A DNA stretch of 64,000 nucleotides from Neisseria mucosa (GTDB lineage: Bacteria > Pseudomonadota > Gammaproteobacteria > Burkholderiales > Neisseriaceae): positions 1,798,001-1,862,000 of the forward strand of contig NZ_CP053939.1 in NCBI RefSeq assembly GCF_013267835.1. The letters are read 5' to 3'. This document shows, piece after piece, positions 38,837-48,629 of this stretch (the stretch's first letter is position 1; each line of letters starts with the position of its first letter). Made by a program: the position numbers and the translations under genes. The notes below the pieces were generated by a model. That model searched no databases, was not told the origin of the DNA, and saw only the letters and a list, made by a program, of their open reading frames with translations.

Positions 38837-40231
38837 ATGACCGTCAAAACTCGTTTCGCCCCCAGCCCCACCGGCTACCTGCACATCGGCGGCGTACGCA
38901 CCGCCCTGTTCTCATGGGCGTTTGCCCGCCATCATAAAGGCGAATTCTTATTGCGTATCGAAGACACCGACTTGGCGCGCTCTACCGCCGAATCCGTCAA
39001 CATCATCCTCGACGGCATGAAATGGGTCGGCCTGGACTACGACAACGCCGACAACGTCGTGTACCAAACCCGCCGTTTCGACCGCTATAAAGAAGTCATC
39101 GCCGAACTTTTAGAAAAAGGCCATGCCTACTACTGCTATTGCAGCAAAGAAGAGCTGGAAGCCATGCGCGAGAAAGCCGAAAAAGAAGGCACGGCGACTT
39201 ACGACCGTCGCTGGCGTCCGGAAGAAGGCAAAACCCTGCCCGAAATCCCTGCCGACATGCAACCCGTTGTCCGCTTCAAAACGCCTTTGGACGGTGTGAC
39301 CAAATGGACGGACTTGGTCAAAGGCGAAATCTCTATCCCCAATGAAGCACTTGACGACCTGATTATCGCCCGCGCCGACGGCACGCCGACCTACAACTTC
39401 TGCGTTGTGGTGGACGACTACGACATGGGTGTTACCCACGTTATCCGCGGTGACGACCATGTGAACAATACCCCGAAACAAATCAACATATTAAAAGCCA
39501 TCGGCGCTACCCTGCCTGAATACGGCCACCTGCCGATGATTCTTAACGAACAAGGCAAAAAAATCTCCAAACGCAGCGGCGATACCGTTGCCATCACCGA
39601 TTTTGGCGCAATGGGTATCCTGCCCGAAGCCATGCTCAACTATCTGGCACGCTTGGGCTGGGCGCACGGCGACGACGAGTTCTTTACGATGGAACAATTC
39701 ATCGAATGGTTTGATTTGAAAGACGTTTCCCCATCTCCAAGCCGCATGGACTTGAAGAAACTCTACTGGATTAACGGCGAACACATCAAAATCACACCTA
39801 ACGACAAACTGGTCGAAATGGTGAAACCGCGCCTCGCCCTGCGCGATATCCATGAAACAAGCAAGCCTGCTTTGGAAGATGTGTTGGCATTGGTCAAAGA
39901 CCGCGCCCAAGACCTGAACACGCTTGCCGACGAGTGCCTCTACTTCTACGTCAAACAAACCCCTGCCGAAGCGGACGTGCAGAAACATTGGGACGACGAA
40001 GCCGCCGCCCGTATGCTGCGCTTTGCCGAACGCCTCGAGGGTTTGGAAGACTGGAACGCCGAAGCCATCCACGACCTTTTCAAACCTTTCTGTGACGAAG
40101 AAGGCATCAAAATGGGCAAACTCGGTATGCCTTTGCGCCTCGCTGTCTGCGGTACGGCAAAAACCCCAAGCGTTGATGCCGTATTGGCATTAATCGGCAA
40201 AGAAGAAGTGTTGAAACGGATCCGTTCGTAA
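38837..40231 (+). CDS. gltX: Glutamyl-tRNA synthetase
   Basis: Charges tRNA-Glu (and tRNA-Gln in organisms using the amidotransferase route). Start at ATG 38837 gives 464 aa with the HIGH-type motif PSPTGYLHIGG at residues 9-19; the longer frame upstream translates a DUS and is rejected. The KMSKS-type motif is KKISKRSGDT. The catalytic core is strongly C-rich. Confidence 0.96.
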   Translation: MTVKTRFAPSPTGYLHIGGVRTALFSWAFARHHKGEFLLRIEDTDLARSTAESVNIILDGMKWVGLDYDNADNVVYQTRRFDRYKEVIAELLEKGHAYYCYCSKEELEAMREKAEKEGTATYDRRWRPEEGKTLPEIPADMQPVVRFKTPLDGVTKWTDLVKGEISIPNEALDDLIIARADGTPTYNFCVVVDDYDMGVTHVIRGDDHVNNTPKQINILKAIGATLPEYGHLPMILNEQGKKISKRSGDTVAITDFGAMGILPEAMLNYLARLGWAHGDDEFFTMEQFIEWFDLKDVSPSPSRMDLKKLYWINGEHIKITPNDKLVEMVKPRLALRDIHETSKPALEDVLALVKDRAQDLNTLADECLYFYVKQTPAEADVQKHWDDEAAARMLRFAERLEGLEDWNAEAIHDLFKPFCDEEGIKMGKLGMPLRLAVCGTAKTPSVDAVLALIGKEEVLKRIRS

Positions 40232-40243
40232 GGCATGAATGAT

Positions 40244-40278
40244 AAAAGGCCGTCTGAAAATTTTTCAGACGGCCTTTT
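40244..40278 (+). terminator. DUS inverted-repeat terminator of gltX
   Basis: 17-bp stem with AAAA/TTTT; it also marks the left border of the second AT-rich insert. Confidence 0.8.
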
Positions 40279-40336
40279 GGGTTGTTCAGATTTAGTCTTC
40301 AGACTATAATCATTACGTCTTTATAAGGGTATGATT

Positions 40337-40768
40337 ATGAAAAAAATTTCTTTTAAAGTTATTCTAGTACTCATATTTATATTAATAGTGTTTATTTGTC
40401 TATTTTTTAGATTTTTTAATGGAAATAATAACTTATTTCCATTAATTCAAGGAAAAAATAGTATCCCTTTAATCGAGATTTTTAATGGGTATGATGAAGT
40501 TTGTATTCAAGAACCTTATGTATTGGAAACTGATTTTGAAAATAAATTAGGACAAGATTTATTTTTTTACAAGATGGTAGAAGATAAAACAATATTTTGG
40601 GGTAAAAAAAATGGAAAATTTGAGAAGGTTTATTACATTGAATCATGGCCTATGAACAAACAACCCGAAGTTTGTTATCCCATAAATAAAAATATTTGTT
40701 TACAGGCAGAAATATCAAATAATTCAAGTTTTTCTAACTTTAATTTAGGGAAGTGTGAAAATGAGTGA
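40337..40768 (+). CDS. Putative immunity protein, membrane-anchored
   Basis: 143 aa from ATG 40337 (AAGGG 7 bp upstream; the in-frame ATG at 40331 is too close to it). A single N-terminal membrane helix (about residues 8-27) leads to a periplasmic domain with four Cys (DEVCIQ, EVCYPI, NICLQ, GKCENE) likely to pair. Very AT-rich. No family recognised. It overlaps the following toxin gene by 8 bp and comes first, matching the layout of the 30.6-kb pair; immunity is inferred. Confidence 0.6.
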   Translation: MKKISFKVILVLIFILIVFICLFFRFFNGNNNLFPLIQGKNSIPLIEIFNGYDEVCIQEPYVLETDFENKLGQDLFFYKMVEDKTIFWGKKNGKFEKVYYIESWPMNKQPEVCYPINKNICLQAEISNNSSFSNFNLGKCENE

Positions 40769-41711
40769 CTACTATTATAGCCCTAGTACTTTTGTGTCGT
40801 ATGCAGTAAAAAAGGCTAATGAATATGGTGGCTTTGCAGGCGAAGATGATAAAAGACCACATAATAATAGTTATGATGCATATAGACATGCTCTTTTAAG
40901 TGCAGTTATTACTCAAAATATTCAAAAAGTAGCTGAAAGTACATTAATATCTGGTTCTGGTATCGTTTACCCTGTATTTCAGGATCAATTTCATGAATTA
41001 TCTAAGGCAATAGGACGTGATCGAGCTAAAGCAATACTTGATGATCATGAAGATATTTCTAATAAGCCTGCTAACATGAGTATGGAAGATTGGCGAAAAG
41101 AAGTTAACATGGATAAATGGAATAATGCCGTTGGACAAAAGGAATATTTCAAATGGGAGCAAGCAAAAATCAAAGGAGAAACTAAAGATCCATTGGAAAA
41201 ATGGATCTATGATGCAGTAAAAAGAGGAGAGACGATAAATAATTTGAAAGATAATCGCGTTTTTACTGAGGAAATGAAATTATCATTTAAAAATGAGAAA
41301 GAACAGCTACTACAATATTCACAGTCCTTTTTTGTATCTAAACTACAATCTCTTGCCCCAGAAACCCAAAATCTTTTCAATGCAGTAAAAGGACATCTAA
41401 CCGAATACCATGAGAAAAATGGGATACCGATTGAGGAAGCAAAACTGCAAAACTCTGCAATGGCTCTTACTGCGTTGGGTTATTCCAAAAAAATGACAGA
41501 TGTCACGCTGTTTAATGTAAAAGACGGACAGTATCTGATTGGTGAGCGTAATCCCATATTGAATCGAGTATCTATGGATATGCAGACAGCAGCCTATATT
41601 CCGATAGAAGAAAGCCTTGCAAAGGTTCAGGAAGCGACGCAGCGTTTTGAGTATGAAGAACAGCAAAGACAGTATGCGCAGTCACAAGCACAGGGGATAA
41701 GTCGTTCTTAA
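40761..41711 (+). CDS. Putative secreted toxin with an XVIPCD-like C-terminal domain
   Basis: 316 aa from ATG 40761 (AGGGAAG 8 bp upstream; a GTG at 40755 is possible), no signal peptide. The N-terminal part has DAYRHALLSA at 39-48, DDHED at 94-98 and MDKWNNAVG at 117-125, a D..RH / HE / MD..NN..G pattern like that of DUF6973-type domains; these residues could bind metal and act as a hydrolase. Residues 199-316 match the C-terminal domain of the lipase toxin and end in the same Gln-rich tail. Function as a type IV effector is inferred from that domain. Confidence 0.7.
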   Translation: MSDYYYSPSTFVSYAVKKANEYGGFAGEDDKRPHNNSYDAYRHALLSAVITQNIQKVAESTLISGSGIVYPVFQDQFHELSKAIGRDRAKAILDDHEDISNKPANMSMEDWRKEVNMDKWNNAVGQKEYFKWEQAKIKGETKDPLEKWIYDAVKRGETINNLKDNRVFTEEMKLSFKNEKEQLLQYSQSFFVSKLQSLAPETQNLFNAVKGHLTEYHEKNGIPIEEAKLQNSAMALTALGYSKKMTDVTLFNVKDGQYLIGERNPILNRVSMDMQTAAYIPIEESLAKVQEATQRFEYEEQQRQYAQSQAQGISRS

Positions 41712-41726
41712 AACGTAATTAAAGGG

Positions 41727-41756
41727 AAGGCTGTCTGAAATGTTTCAGACGGCCTT
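41727..41756 (+). terminator. DUS inverted repeat after the second toxin
   Basis: 14-bp stem; one arm is the variant AGGCTGTCTGAA. Confidence 0.65.
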
Positions 41757-41987
41757 TTATAATAAAACCAGAAAATAATGGAATAAGGCGGAGAATATGA
41801 GAAAATAATAGCCACCTGCCTGTCACAACTGCCGATTGAATTAATTTTTATCAGCAGCCTGAATGTCCGGATTGGATAAAATAAGCCATTAAGAACAAAG
41901 ACCAATAAGCCTATTATGTAAACCTGGCAGCTGAAAAATCGGCTCTGCGCTTTACTTTACAAATCAAACAACTTTAAAGGAAAACCT

Positions 41988-42326
41988 ATGAAAAAAACCT
42001 TACTTGCCCTGATGATGTTATCTACCGCCGCGGCGTATGCCGGTGAGGCGGAAGACCGTTTGTTGTCCGTCCAATCGGTTTACCGTGCCGCTTTGAATGA
42101 GCAAAACAGCAATGACAGCAAAATCATTTCCCTGCAAAGCGATTTGGAAAGCGCGCAGCGCCGTTTACAGGCTGCGCAATCCGATATTGACCGTTTGAAA
42201 GGCGAAATTCAGACGGCCTTGGCTCAGAAAGAGCAGCAAAATGCCAAGCTGCAACAAGCCGGCCAGATGTTGGATGCGGCGTGGAATGCCGTTTACGGCG
42301 TAGGCGGCAGCAAGGCGAATCAATAA
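41988..42326 (+). CDS. Periplasmic coiled-coil protein
   Basis: 112 aa: Sec signal peptide (cleavage after AYA, about residue 18), then a heptad-patterned helix from about 40 to 92 (IISLQSDLESAQRRLQAAQSDIDRLKGEIQTALAQKEQ) and a short Gly-rich end. No enzyme motif. A DUS lies inside the coding sequence at about 42208. Function unknown. Confidence 0.75.
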   Translation: MKKTLLALMMLSTAAAYAGEAEDRLLSVQSVYRAALNEQNSNDSKIISLQSDLESAQRRLQAAQSDIDRLKGEIQTALAQKEQQNAKLQQAGQMLDAAWNAVYGVGGSKANQ

Positions 42327-42385
42327 TTTAGACATTGTATTATTTGCGTTTTACGCTTCTTTTATCATATTTATAAGGAAACCTC

Positions 42386-42721
42386 ATGTCCCTACCTCCC
42401 TGCCCGAAATGCCACTCCGAATACACTTACGAAGACGGCGCCCAATACGTTTGCCCTGAGTGCGCCCATGAGTGGAACGAGGCCGATGCTGCGGCTGCAA
42501 GCGATGATGTATTGGAAGTCAAAGATGCCAACGGCGCAGTATTGCAAGATGGCGATACGGTTGTCTTAATTAAAGATTTGAAAGTCAAAGGCAGCTCTAT
42601 GGTCATCAAGCAAGGTACCAAAGTCAAAGGCATCCGCCTGCAAGAGGGCGACCACAATATCGGTTGTAAAATCGATGGCAGCGCGATGAACTTGAAATCT
42701 GAGTTCGTCAAAAAAGCCTAA
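42386..42721 (+). CDS. yjdM: Zinc-ribbon protein YjdM (PhnA)
   Basis: 111 aa. N-terminal zinc ribbon CPKCHSEY ... CPECAHEW, then the conserved PhnA domain with [25 protein letters not shown] and the end [16 protein letters not shown]. Its historic link to phosphonate use is not supported; cellular role unclear. Follows the coiled-coil gene by 59 bp. Confidence 0.92.
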   Translation: MSLPPCPKCHSEYTYEDGAQYVCPECAHEWNEADAAAASDDVLEVKDANGAVLQDGDTVVLIKDLKVKGSSMVIKQGTKVKGIRLQEGDHNIGCKIDGSAMNLKSEFVKKA

Positions 42722-42736
42722 AGATTTTATTTTTGA

Positions 42737-42777
42737 AAGGCCGTCTGAAATCCGAAGAGTAGGATTCAGACGGCCTT
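42737..42777 (+). terminator. DUS inverted-repeat terminator of yjdM
   Basis: Stem of about 16 bp (AAGGCCGTCTGAAATCC, one unpaired base). Confidence 0.7.
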
Positions 42778-42937
42778 CATACATTTCATTTAAAATAAAA
42801 CAAATCTTTATTTAAAATCAAACAAGTTTAATAGAGTTGAATTTCAGGCCGTCTGAAAAAGCGGCGGCAAAATGTTCCGCACATATGCGGGTGCAAAACC
42901 GTTAAAATAACGCTTTCCCCTATTCTACGGAACCATT

Positions 42938-45247
42938 ATGCCTCAGCCGACCGCCAAACAGATTTTGCACGAAGTATTCGGTTATCCCGAATTTCGTGGC
43001 AAGCAGGAGGCTATCGTCAATGCTTTGGCCGGCGGCGAGAGTTTGATGGTGCTGATGCCGACGGGCGGGGGTAAGTCTTTGTGTTACCAGATTCCGGCGC
43101 TGATGCGCGAAGGCGTGGCGGTTGTCGTATCGCCGCTGATTGCGCTGATGAACGACCAAGTGGCCAGCCTGCATGTGGCCGGGATTGAAGCGGCGGCAGT
43201 CAACAGCAGCACATCGGCGGATGAGGCGCGTGAGATTGCCGACAAGCTTGCCCAAGGCCGTCTGAAACTGCTTTATGTCGCACCGGAACGCTTGGTTACC
43301 GACCGCTTTTTGCGTTTTCTCGACCAACAAACCGTCAGTCTGTTTGCCATTGATGAGGCGCATTGCGTCAGCCAATGGGGACACGATTTCCGCCCCGAAT
43401 ATCAACAGCTCGGCATGCTTGCCGAACGCTATCCGAACGTCCCGCGCATCGCCCTGACCGCTACCGCCGATGCGGCCACGCGCGCCGACATCAAGCATTA
43501 TCTGCACTTGGACAATGCGCCCGAATTTATTTCCAGCTTTGACCGCCCGAATATTTATTATCAGGTTATCGAAAAAAATAATGGCAAAAAACAATTGCTG
43601 GATTTCATCCGCAAGCAGATGCATGGGCAAAGCGGCATTGTGTATTGCTTAAGCCGCAAAAAAGTCGAGGATGTGGCGCAGTTTTTGTGTGAAAACGGCT
43701 TGGAGGCGATTCCGTATCATGCCGGTTTGAGCATGGACGTACGCGAGGAAAACCAACGCCGCTTTACGCATGAAGACAATATTATTGTGGTGGCGACCGT
43801 GGCGTTCGGCATGGGCATAGACAAACCCGACGTGCGCTTTGTCGCCCATCTCGATATGCCCCAGAGTGTCGAACATTTCTATCAGGAATCGGGGCGCGCC
43901 GGCCGGGACGGGCTGCCTGCCGTGAGCTGGCTGTGTTACGGCTTGAACGATTGGGTGTTGCTGCGCGAACGGATTGCAGAAGGCAACAGCGACGAAGTGC
44001 AAAAGCAAATCGAAATGCAAAAACTCGATGCCATGCTTTCCGTCTGCGAAACCGCAGCCTGCCGCCGCGTACTGCTGCTCAAACATTTCGGAGAAGAATC
44101 CGAACCCTGCGGCCATTGCGACAACTGCCTGCATCCGCCCGTGCGGTTTGACGGCACGGTGTTGGTGCAAAAATTACTCAGCTGCGTGTACCGCGCCGGA
44201 CAACGTTTTGCCGCCGGTTACATCACCAACCTTTTGCGCGGCAAAAGCGACGATTGGATACAGCGCAACGGCCATGACAAATTATCCACATTCGGCATCG
44301 GCAGCGAACAGACCGACAAGGAATGGCGCAGTGTCATCCGCCAGTGCATCAGCTTGGGCTATCTCACTGTTAACGTCGAGCAGCATCAAGCCCTGCAGCT
44401 GACCGAAGCGGCAAAAAAAGTCCTCAAGGGTGAAACCGAAGTCATGCTGCGCCCCCTGCGCCGCGAAAAAACGGCCACCCAAAAGCCGAAAGACGATTGG
44501 TTGCGTACCGAGCGCGAAGAGCGTTTGTGGCAGGCATTGCGCCAATGGCGGCAACAACGCGCCCGGGCGGAGGAAGTGCCGGCCTATGTGGTTTGCGGCG
44601 ACAAAACCCTGCGCGATATTGTCGAAAAAATGCCCCGAAGTTTGGAAGATTTGCATCAAATCTACGGCTTGGGCGAGGCGAAAATCAATAAATTCGGTTT
44701 GGAGATACTCGACGTTTGCGAAACGGCTGAAGCCGGTACAGTTTCCACAGACAGTACACAAGTTATCCACAGTTTGGGCGAGCGCGAACAGGCCTTAAAA
44801 CAGGCTTTGGAAACTTGGCGCGAGCAGCAGGCAAGTGCCGATCAAGTCACGCTGGGTACGGTATTCTCCAACGAAAGCATGGACGACTTACTGACCAATA
44901 CGCCTGCCGAACCCATCGATCTTTTAGGCGTGTATAAACTCGGCGAAAAACGCATCGAACAATACGGTGAGGGCATTTTAAACATCTGCCGCCCGTTTTC
45001 AGACGGCCTGAGCGAAGAGGACAAACGCAAACGCCGCTTGATGCGCCGTCTGCTTCAGTGGAACATCGACACTGCCCGCCATGAAGGGCTCGAAGCTTAT
45101 CAGATATGCAGCAAAGTTACCCTGCGCGCGATTGCCGCCCGACGGCCGCAAGATTTGGCGGAGCTGGCGGAAATCCACGGCATGAATGAGGAAAAAACCG
45201 ACAAATACGGCGCGGAGATTGTCGAATTGTGCAAACAAGCAGATTAA
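42938..45247 (+). CDS. recQ: RecQ helicase with three HRDC domains
   Basis: 3'-5' DNA helicase of 769 aa. Helicase motifs include [11 protein letters not shown] and [18 protein letters not shown]; the zinc site is [23 protein letters not shown]; a winged-helix RQC follows. Three HRDC domains then repeat: about residues 525-595, 620-690 and 700-767, each ending in a G..K...YG.EIL..C pattern. This layout is a neisserial hallmark linked to pilin antigenic variation in the gonococcus. Two perfect DnaA boxes (44282, 44763) fall in the coding sequence. Confidence 0.96.
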   Translation: MPQPTAKQILHEVFGYPEFRGKQEAIVNALAGGESLMVLMPTGGGKSLCYQIPALMREGVAVVVSPLIALMNDQVASLHVAGIEAAAVNSSTSADEAREIADKLAQGRLKLLYVAPERLVTDRFLRFLDQQTVSLFAIDEAHCVSQWGHDFRPEYQQLGMLAERYPNVPRIALTATADAATRADIKHYLHLDNAPEFISSFDRPNIYYQVIEKNNGKKQLLDFIRKQMHGQSGIVYCLSRKKVEDVAQFLCENGLEAIPYHAGLSMDVREENQRRFTHEDNIIVVATVAFGMGIDKPDVRFVAHLDMPQSVEHFYQESGRAGRDGLPAVSWLCYGLNDWVLLRERIAEGNSDEVQKQIEMQKLDAMLSVCETAACRRVLLLKHFGEESEPCGHCDNCLHPPVRFDGTVLVQKLLSCVYRAGQRFAAGYITNLLRGKSDDWIQRNGHDKLSTFGIGSEQTDKEWRSVIRQCISLGYLTVNVEQHQALQLTEAAKKVLKGETEVMLRPLRREKTATQKPKDDWLRTEREERLWQALRQWRQQRARAEEVPAYVVCGDKTLRDIVEKMPRSLEDLHQIYGLGEAKINKFGLEILDVCETAEAGTVSTDSTQVIHSLGEREQALKQALETWREQQASADQVTLGTVFSNESMDDLLTNTPAEPIDLLGVYKLGEKRIEQYGEGILNICRPFSDGLSEEDKRKRRLMRRLLQWNIDTARHEGLEAYQICSKVTLRAIAARRPQDLAELAEIHGMNEEKTDKYGAEIVELCKQAD

Positions 45248-45265
45248 TTCAGCGCAATGATCATC

Positions 45266-45312
45266 AAAGGCCGTCTGAAACCCAATCAAACATGGCGTTT
45301 CAGACGGCCTTT
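45266..45312 (+). terminator. DUS inverted-repeat terminator of recQ
   Basis: 16-bp stem (AAAGGCCGTCTGAAAC) followed by TTTTT. Confidence 0.75.
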
Positions 45313-45364
45313 TTGAATTTTTAATCTTTATAAAACAATGAATAAGAAAATATCTTCATTTGTT

Positions 45365-45394
45365 TTGTCAGTTTTTTAAAGCTGCCGCGTCTAA
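45365..45394 (+). promoter_or_regulatory. ECF sigma promoter of the DoxX-hvfABC-rpoE operon
   Basis: TTGTCAG, 16 bp, CGTCTAA, 77 bp before the DoxX gene. Both blocks and the spacing are identical to the msrAB promoter at 19146-19175, while the spacer is not, as expected for a shared sigma factor. The operon encodes an ECF sigma factor, so autoregulation is likely. Confidence 0.75.
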
Positions 45395-45470
45395 ACAGGC
45401 ATGAAAGATGGGATGGTGCCGATGGATTTTTCGTCCCAGCCCATTCGACACACATCGATTAGGAAAATAA

Positions 45471-45920
45471 ATGAACACCTCATCCAATCCCTCTTGGCAG
45501 GCCGCTTTCGGCTTGTTGGCACTCAGGCTTTTTGCCGCGTATGAATTTCTTGAGTCCGGCCTGGAAAAATGGAACGGGGAAAACTGGTTTGCAGAAATAA
45601 ACAGTCAATTTCCCTTTCCGTTCAATTTGTTGTCGGATACGGTCAACTGGAATTTGGCGATGTGGGCGGAACTGGTTTTGCCTGCGCTGCTTATTGTCGG
45701 CTTGGCAACGCGGCTGTCCGCGCTGGGATTGATGGTCGTAACGGCTGTCGCATGGTCTGCGGTACATGCCGGCTTGGGTTACAATGTGTGCGACAACGGT
45801 TATAAAATGGCACTGATTTATTTGGTGGTTTTATTTCCTGTCCTGTTACAGGGCGCAGGCCGTCTGTCTTTGGATGCACTGCTGAAGAAACGCTGTTGCC
45901 GCATCAAGCATTTTCTTTAA
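45471..45920 (+). CDS. DoxX-family membrane protein of the oxazolin/bufferin operon
   Basis: 149 aa with four membrane helices (about residues 12-28, 60-78, 80-100, 108-128). The DoxX pattern LLALRLFAAYEFLESGLEKW and VLPALLIVGLATRLSALGL is clear. First gene of the operon; DoxX proteins accompany HvfA/BufA precursors in many genomes and may supply electrons or aid export, which is unproven. Transcribed from the ECF promoter 77 bp upstream. Confidence 0.88.
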   Translation: MNTSSNPSWQAAFGLLALRLFAAYEFLESGLEKWNGENWFAEINSQFPFPFNLLSDTVNWNLAMWAELVLPALLIVGLATRLSALGLMVVTAVAWSAVHAGLGYNVCDNGYKMALIYLVVLFPVLLQGAGRLSLDALLKKRCCRIKHFL

Positions 45921-46018
45921 GGATTATCTTTAAGGATTAATGGTCGCGGGCCGACTTTAAATGCCCGATATTATCCCTTGATTTGTTTTAAAACCCATAT
46001 TTTAAAAAGGAAGTTGAA

Positions 46019-46291
46019 ATGAAAAAAAATGTAGCTGCTGCTCTGGCCGGTGCACTGTCCCTGTCTTTGGCTGCCGGTGTTGTTGCCGCTGATAAAGCCG
46101 CCAGCGACGTGGCCGTTGAGAAAACTGTTAAAGCTGCCGAAGGTACTTGCGGCGCGGCTGCCAAAGCCGGTGAAGGTTCTTGCGGCGCAGCCATGAAAAA
46201 AGCACACGCCAAAAAAGGCAAAGCATCTAAAGCCAAAGCTGCCAAAGTAGTAGAAGGCAAATGCGGCGAAGGTAAATGCGGTTCTAAATAA
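46019..46291 (+). CDS. hvfA: HvfA-type precursor peptide with four EGxCG motifs
   Basis: 90 aa: Sec signal peptide (to about Ala24), then a low-complexity Ala/Lys-rich chain with Cys only in repeats: EGTCG 41-45, EGSCG 52-56, EGKCG 79-83 and EGKCG 84-88. In Haemophilus and Legionella such EGKCG cysteines are converted by a DUF692 enzyme (MNIO) and its DUF2063 partner into copper-binding groups (oxazolone/thioamide). AAAAAGGAAG precedes the ATG. DUF692 and DUF2063 genes follow directly, so this is very likely the substrate. Confidence 0.85.
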   Translation: MKKNVAAALAGALSLSLAAGVVAADKAASDVAVEKTVKAAEGTCGAAAKAGEGSCGAAMKKAHAKKGKASKAKAAKVVEGKCGEGKCGSK

Positions 46292-46377
46292 TCCTGCAAC
46301 ATACCTTTAACAAAGTCGCATTTTACAAACGAAAATGCGACTTTGTCGTTCATACGGCACCATAACAGGACATCACC

Positions 46378-47220
46378 ATGATTCAACACGCAGGCTTGGG
46401 CTACCGCCGCGACTTGGCGGAAGACTTCCTCTCGCTTTCAGACGACAGCCCGATACGCTTTATCGAAGCCGCCCCCGAAAACTGGCTGAAAATGGGCGGC
46501 AGGGCGCGCAAACAGTTTGACCGCGTGGCGGAACGGCTGCCGCTGGCGTTGCACGGATTATCCATGTCGCTGGGCGGACAAGCCCCGCTGGATACCGATT
46601 TGATAGACGGAATCAAAGAAATGATGCGCCGTTACGATTGCACGTTTTTCTCCGACCATTTGAGCTACTGCCACGATGGCGGTCATCTTTACGATTTGTT
46701 GCCGCTGCCCTTCACTGAAGAAATGGTGCAACATACCGCGCGGCGTATCCGCGAAGTGCAGGATCGGTTGGGCTGCCGCATTGCCGTAGAAAACACGTCC
46801 TACTACCTGCATTCTCCGCTTGCCGAAATGAACGAAGTCGAGTTCCTTAACGCGGTTGCCCATGAAGCCGACTGCGGCATTCATTTGGACGTGAACAATA
46901 TCTACGTCAACGCCGTCAACCACGGCCTGTTGTCGCCTGAGGCCTTTTTAGAAAATGTGGATGCAGGGCGCGTATGCTATATCCATATTGCCGGGCATGA
47001 TGTGGAAACACCGGAATTGTTGATTGATACGCATGGCGCGGCGGTTTTGCCGACCGTTTGGGATTTGCTCGAACTCGCCTATGCCAAACTGCCGACGATT
47101 CCGCCCACCCTGTTGGAACGCGATTTCAATTTCCCGCCTTTTGCCGAACTCGAAGCCGAAGTCGCTAAAATCGCCGACTATCAAACGCGTGCCGGAAAGG
47201 AATACCGCCGTGCAGCCTGA
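46378..47220 (+). CDS. hvfB: DUF692 multinuclear non-heme iron oxidase (MNIO), HvfB
   Basis: 280-aa TIM-barrel enzyme that modifies cysteines of the precursor peptide. Family blocks are [13 protein letters not shown] at the start, [29 protein letters not shown] with an iron-binding His, [11 protein letters not shown] and [13 protein letters not shown], and IHIAGHD. These His, Glu and Asp residues fit the di-/tri-iron site. It overlaps the next gene by 11 bp, so the two are translationally coupled. Confidence 0.93.
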   Translation: MIQHAGLGYRRDLAEDFLSLSDDSPIRFIEAAPENWLKMGGRARKQFDRVAERLPLALHGLSMSLGGQAPLDTDLIDGIKEMMRRYDCTFFSDHLSYCHDGGHLYDLLPLPFTEEMVQHTARRIREVQDRLGCRIAVENTSYYLHSPLAEMNEVEFLNAVAHEADCGIHLDVNNIYVNAVNHGLLSPEAFLENVDAGRVCYIHIAGHDVETPELLIDTHGAAVLPTVWDLLELAYAKLPTIPPTLLERDFNFPPFAELEAEVAKIADYQTRAGKEYRRAA

Positions 47221-47896
47221 AACTTCCGCCCAATACCAACACCGATTTGCCCAAGCCATACGCGAAGGCAAAGCCGCAGACGGATTGCCGCAAGAGCGCT
47301 TAAACGTCTATATCCGCCTGATACGCAACAATATTCACAGCTTTATCGACCGCTGCTATACCGAAACGCTGCAATACTTTGACAGCGAAGAATGGGGCCG
47401 TCTGAAAGAAGGTTTCGTCCGTGACGCGCGCGCCCAAACGCCCTATTTTCAAGAAATCCCCGGCGAGTTCCTCCGATATTGCCAAAGCCTGCCGCTTTCA
47501 GACGACCTCTTGGCCTTGATGGACTTTGAACACTCCCAGCTGCTCGCCGAAACCGCTCAAACCGACAGCCAAGCAGTCCATACAGATTCAGACGATTTGG
47601 CGTACACCCTTTCTCCCGCCGCCTTTGTGCGCCGTTATCAGTATGACGTGACCGACGAATTGCAGGAGGCGGAAACTGCCGTTTTGGTGTGGCGCGATAA
47701 GGAAGACGACGTGATGTATCAAACGCTCGACGATTTCGACGCATTATTGCTGGAAACGCTGGCAGAGACGCCCACTTCCCTAAACGGCCTGCAAACCATG
47801 CTGGCAGAGTTCATGCCGTCTGAAAACGCTTGGCAGGACGCATTAAGGCAGAAATGGGCGGACTGGCTGGAACAGGGCATTTTGGTTGCAGCATAA
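47210..47896 (+). CDS. hvfC: DUF2063 partner protein of the MNIO enzyme, HvfC
   Basis: 228 aa from GTG 47210, which has AAAGG upstream and overlaps the hvfB stop; the longer frame inside hvfB is a shadow. N-terminal DUF2063 domain ([31 protein letters not shown]) that recruits the precursor to the MNIO, followed by a helical C-terminal region. An ATGCCGTCTGAA uptake sequence lies in its end (47813-47824). Confidence 0.9.
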   Translation: MQPETSAQYQHRFAQAIREGKAADGLPQERLNVYIRLIRNNIHSFIDRCYTETLQYFDSEEWGRLKEGFVRDARAQTPYFQEIPGEFLRYCQSLPLSDDLLALMDFEHSQLLAETAQTDSQAVHTDSDDLAYTLSPAAFVRRYQYDVTDELQEAETAVLVWRDKEDDVMYQTLDDFDALLLETLAETPTSLNGLQTMLAEFMPSENAWQDALRQKWADWLEQGILVAA

Positions 47897-48038
47897 ATCA
47901 AGGCCGTCTGAAACGGACGCAGTCGGTTTCGGCGAAACAAAAATACTACTGAAATCGTTTATAGATTCAATCGCATGCTCTTGCCGTATCAGCGTAAAAT
48001 CAGAAGCATATTGATCATTCCTTTCATACTGATACATT

Positions 48039-48617
48039 ATGGCCCTACCCGAACTGACCAATGCCGAGCTTGCCGAATCCCGCAAACTGCTGCTGCGCTT
48101 TGCCCATATCCAGCTGCCCGACCGCCCCGATTTAGCGGAAGACCTCGTACAGGAAACCATGCTTTCCGCCTACCGCGCGGCCGAGGGTTTTAAAGGTGGC
48201 GCCCAGGTGAGCAGCTGGCTGTTTGCAATCTTAAAAAACAAAATTACCGACTGCCTGCGCCAAATCGGGCGGCAACGCCAAGTTTTCGTCACGCGCGACG
48301 AGGAAGCCTTGGATGAAGCCTTTGAAGGACATTTTGCCGCCGACGGACATTGGACGGACGAAGGACAGCCTCAGGGTTGGGACTCGCCCGAAGCCAGTTT
48401 GAACAATAAAGAGTTCTACCAAGTTTTGCAGACCTGCCTCTACCATCTGCCGGAAAACACCGCCCGCGTGTTTACCATGAAAGAGATTCTTGGCTTTTCA
48501 AGCGATGAAATCCGCGAACAATGCGGCATCAGCCATGCCAACTACCACACCATCATGCACCGCGCGCGCGAAACCTTGCGCCAGTGTCTGCAAATCAAAT
48601 GGTTCTCCCATGTCTGA
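48039..48617 (+). CDS. rpoE: ECF RNA polymerase sigma factor (RpoE/Ecf)
   Basis: 192 aa. Sigma region 2 is DLVQETMLSAYRAAEGFKGGAQVSSWLFAILKN (with DRR-like DCLRQ after it), then a longer acidic linker, then region 4 (ARVFTMKEILGFSSDEIREQCGISHANYHTIMHRARETLR) with its helix-turn-helix. The neisserial homologue is known to control msrAB. It follows hvfC by 142 bp and precedes its anti-sigma gene. Confidence 0.92.
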   Translation: MALPELTNAELAESRKLLLRFAHIQLPDRPDLAEDLVQETMLSAYRAAEGFKGGAQVSSWLFAILKNKITDCLRQIGRQRQVFVTRDEEALDEAFEGHFAADGHWTDEGQPQGWDSPEASLNNKEFYQVLQTCLYHLPENTARVFTMKEILGFSSDEIREQCGISHANYHTIMHRARETLRQCLQIKWFSHV

Positions 48618-48629
48618 CAGGAAAACGCC

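Noticed and set aside
44282..44771. DnaA boxes in recQ as a second origin
   Set aside because: Only two, within a conserved gene, no AT-rich element and no parS nearby.
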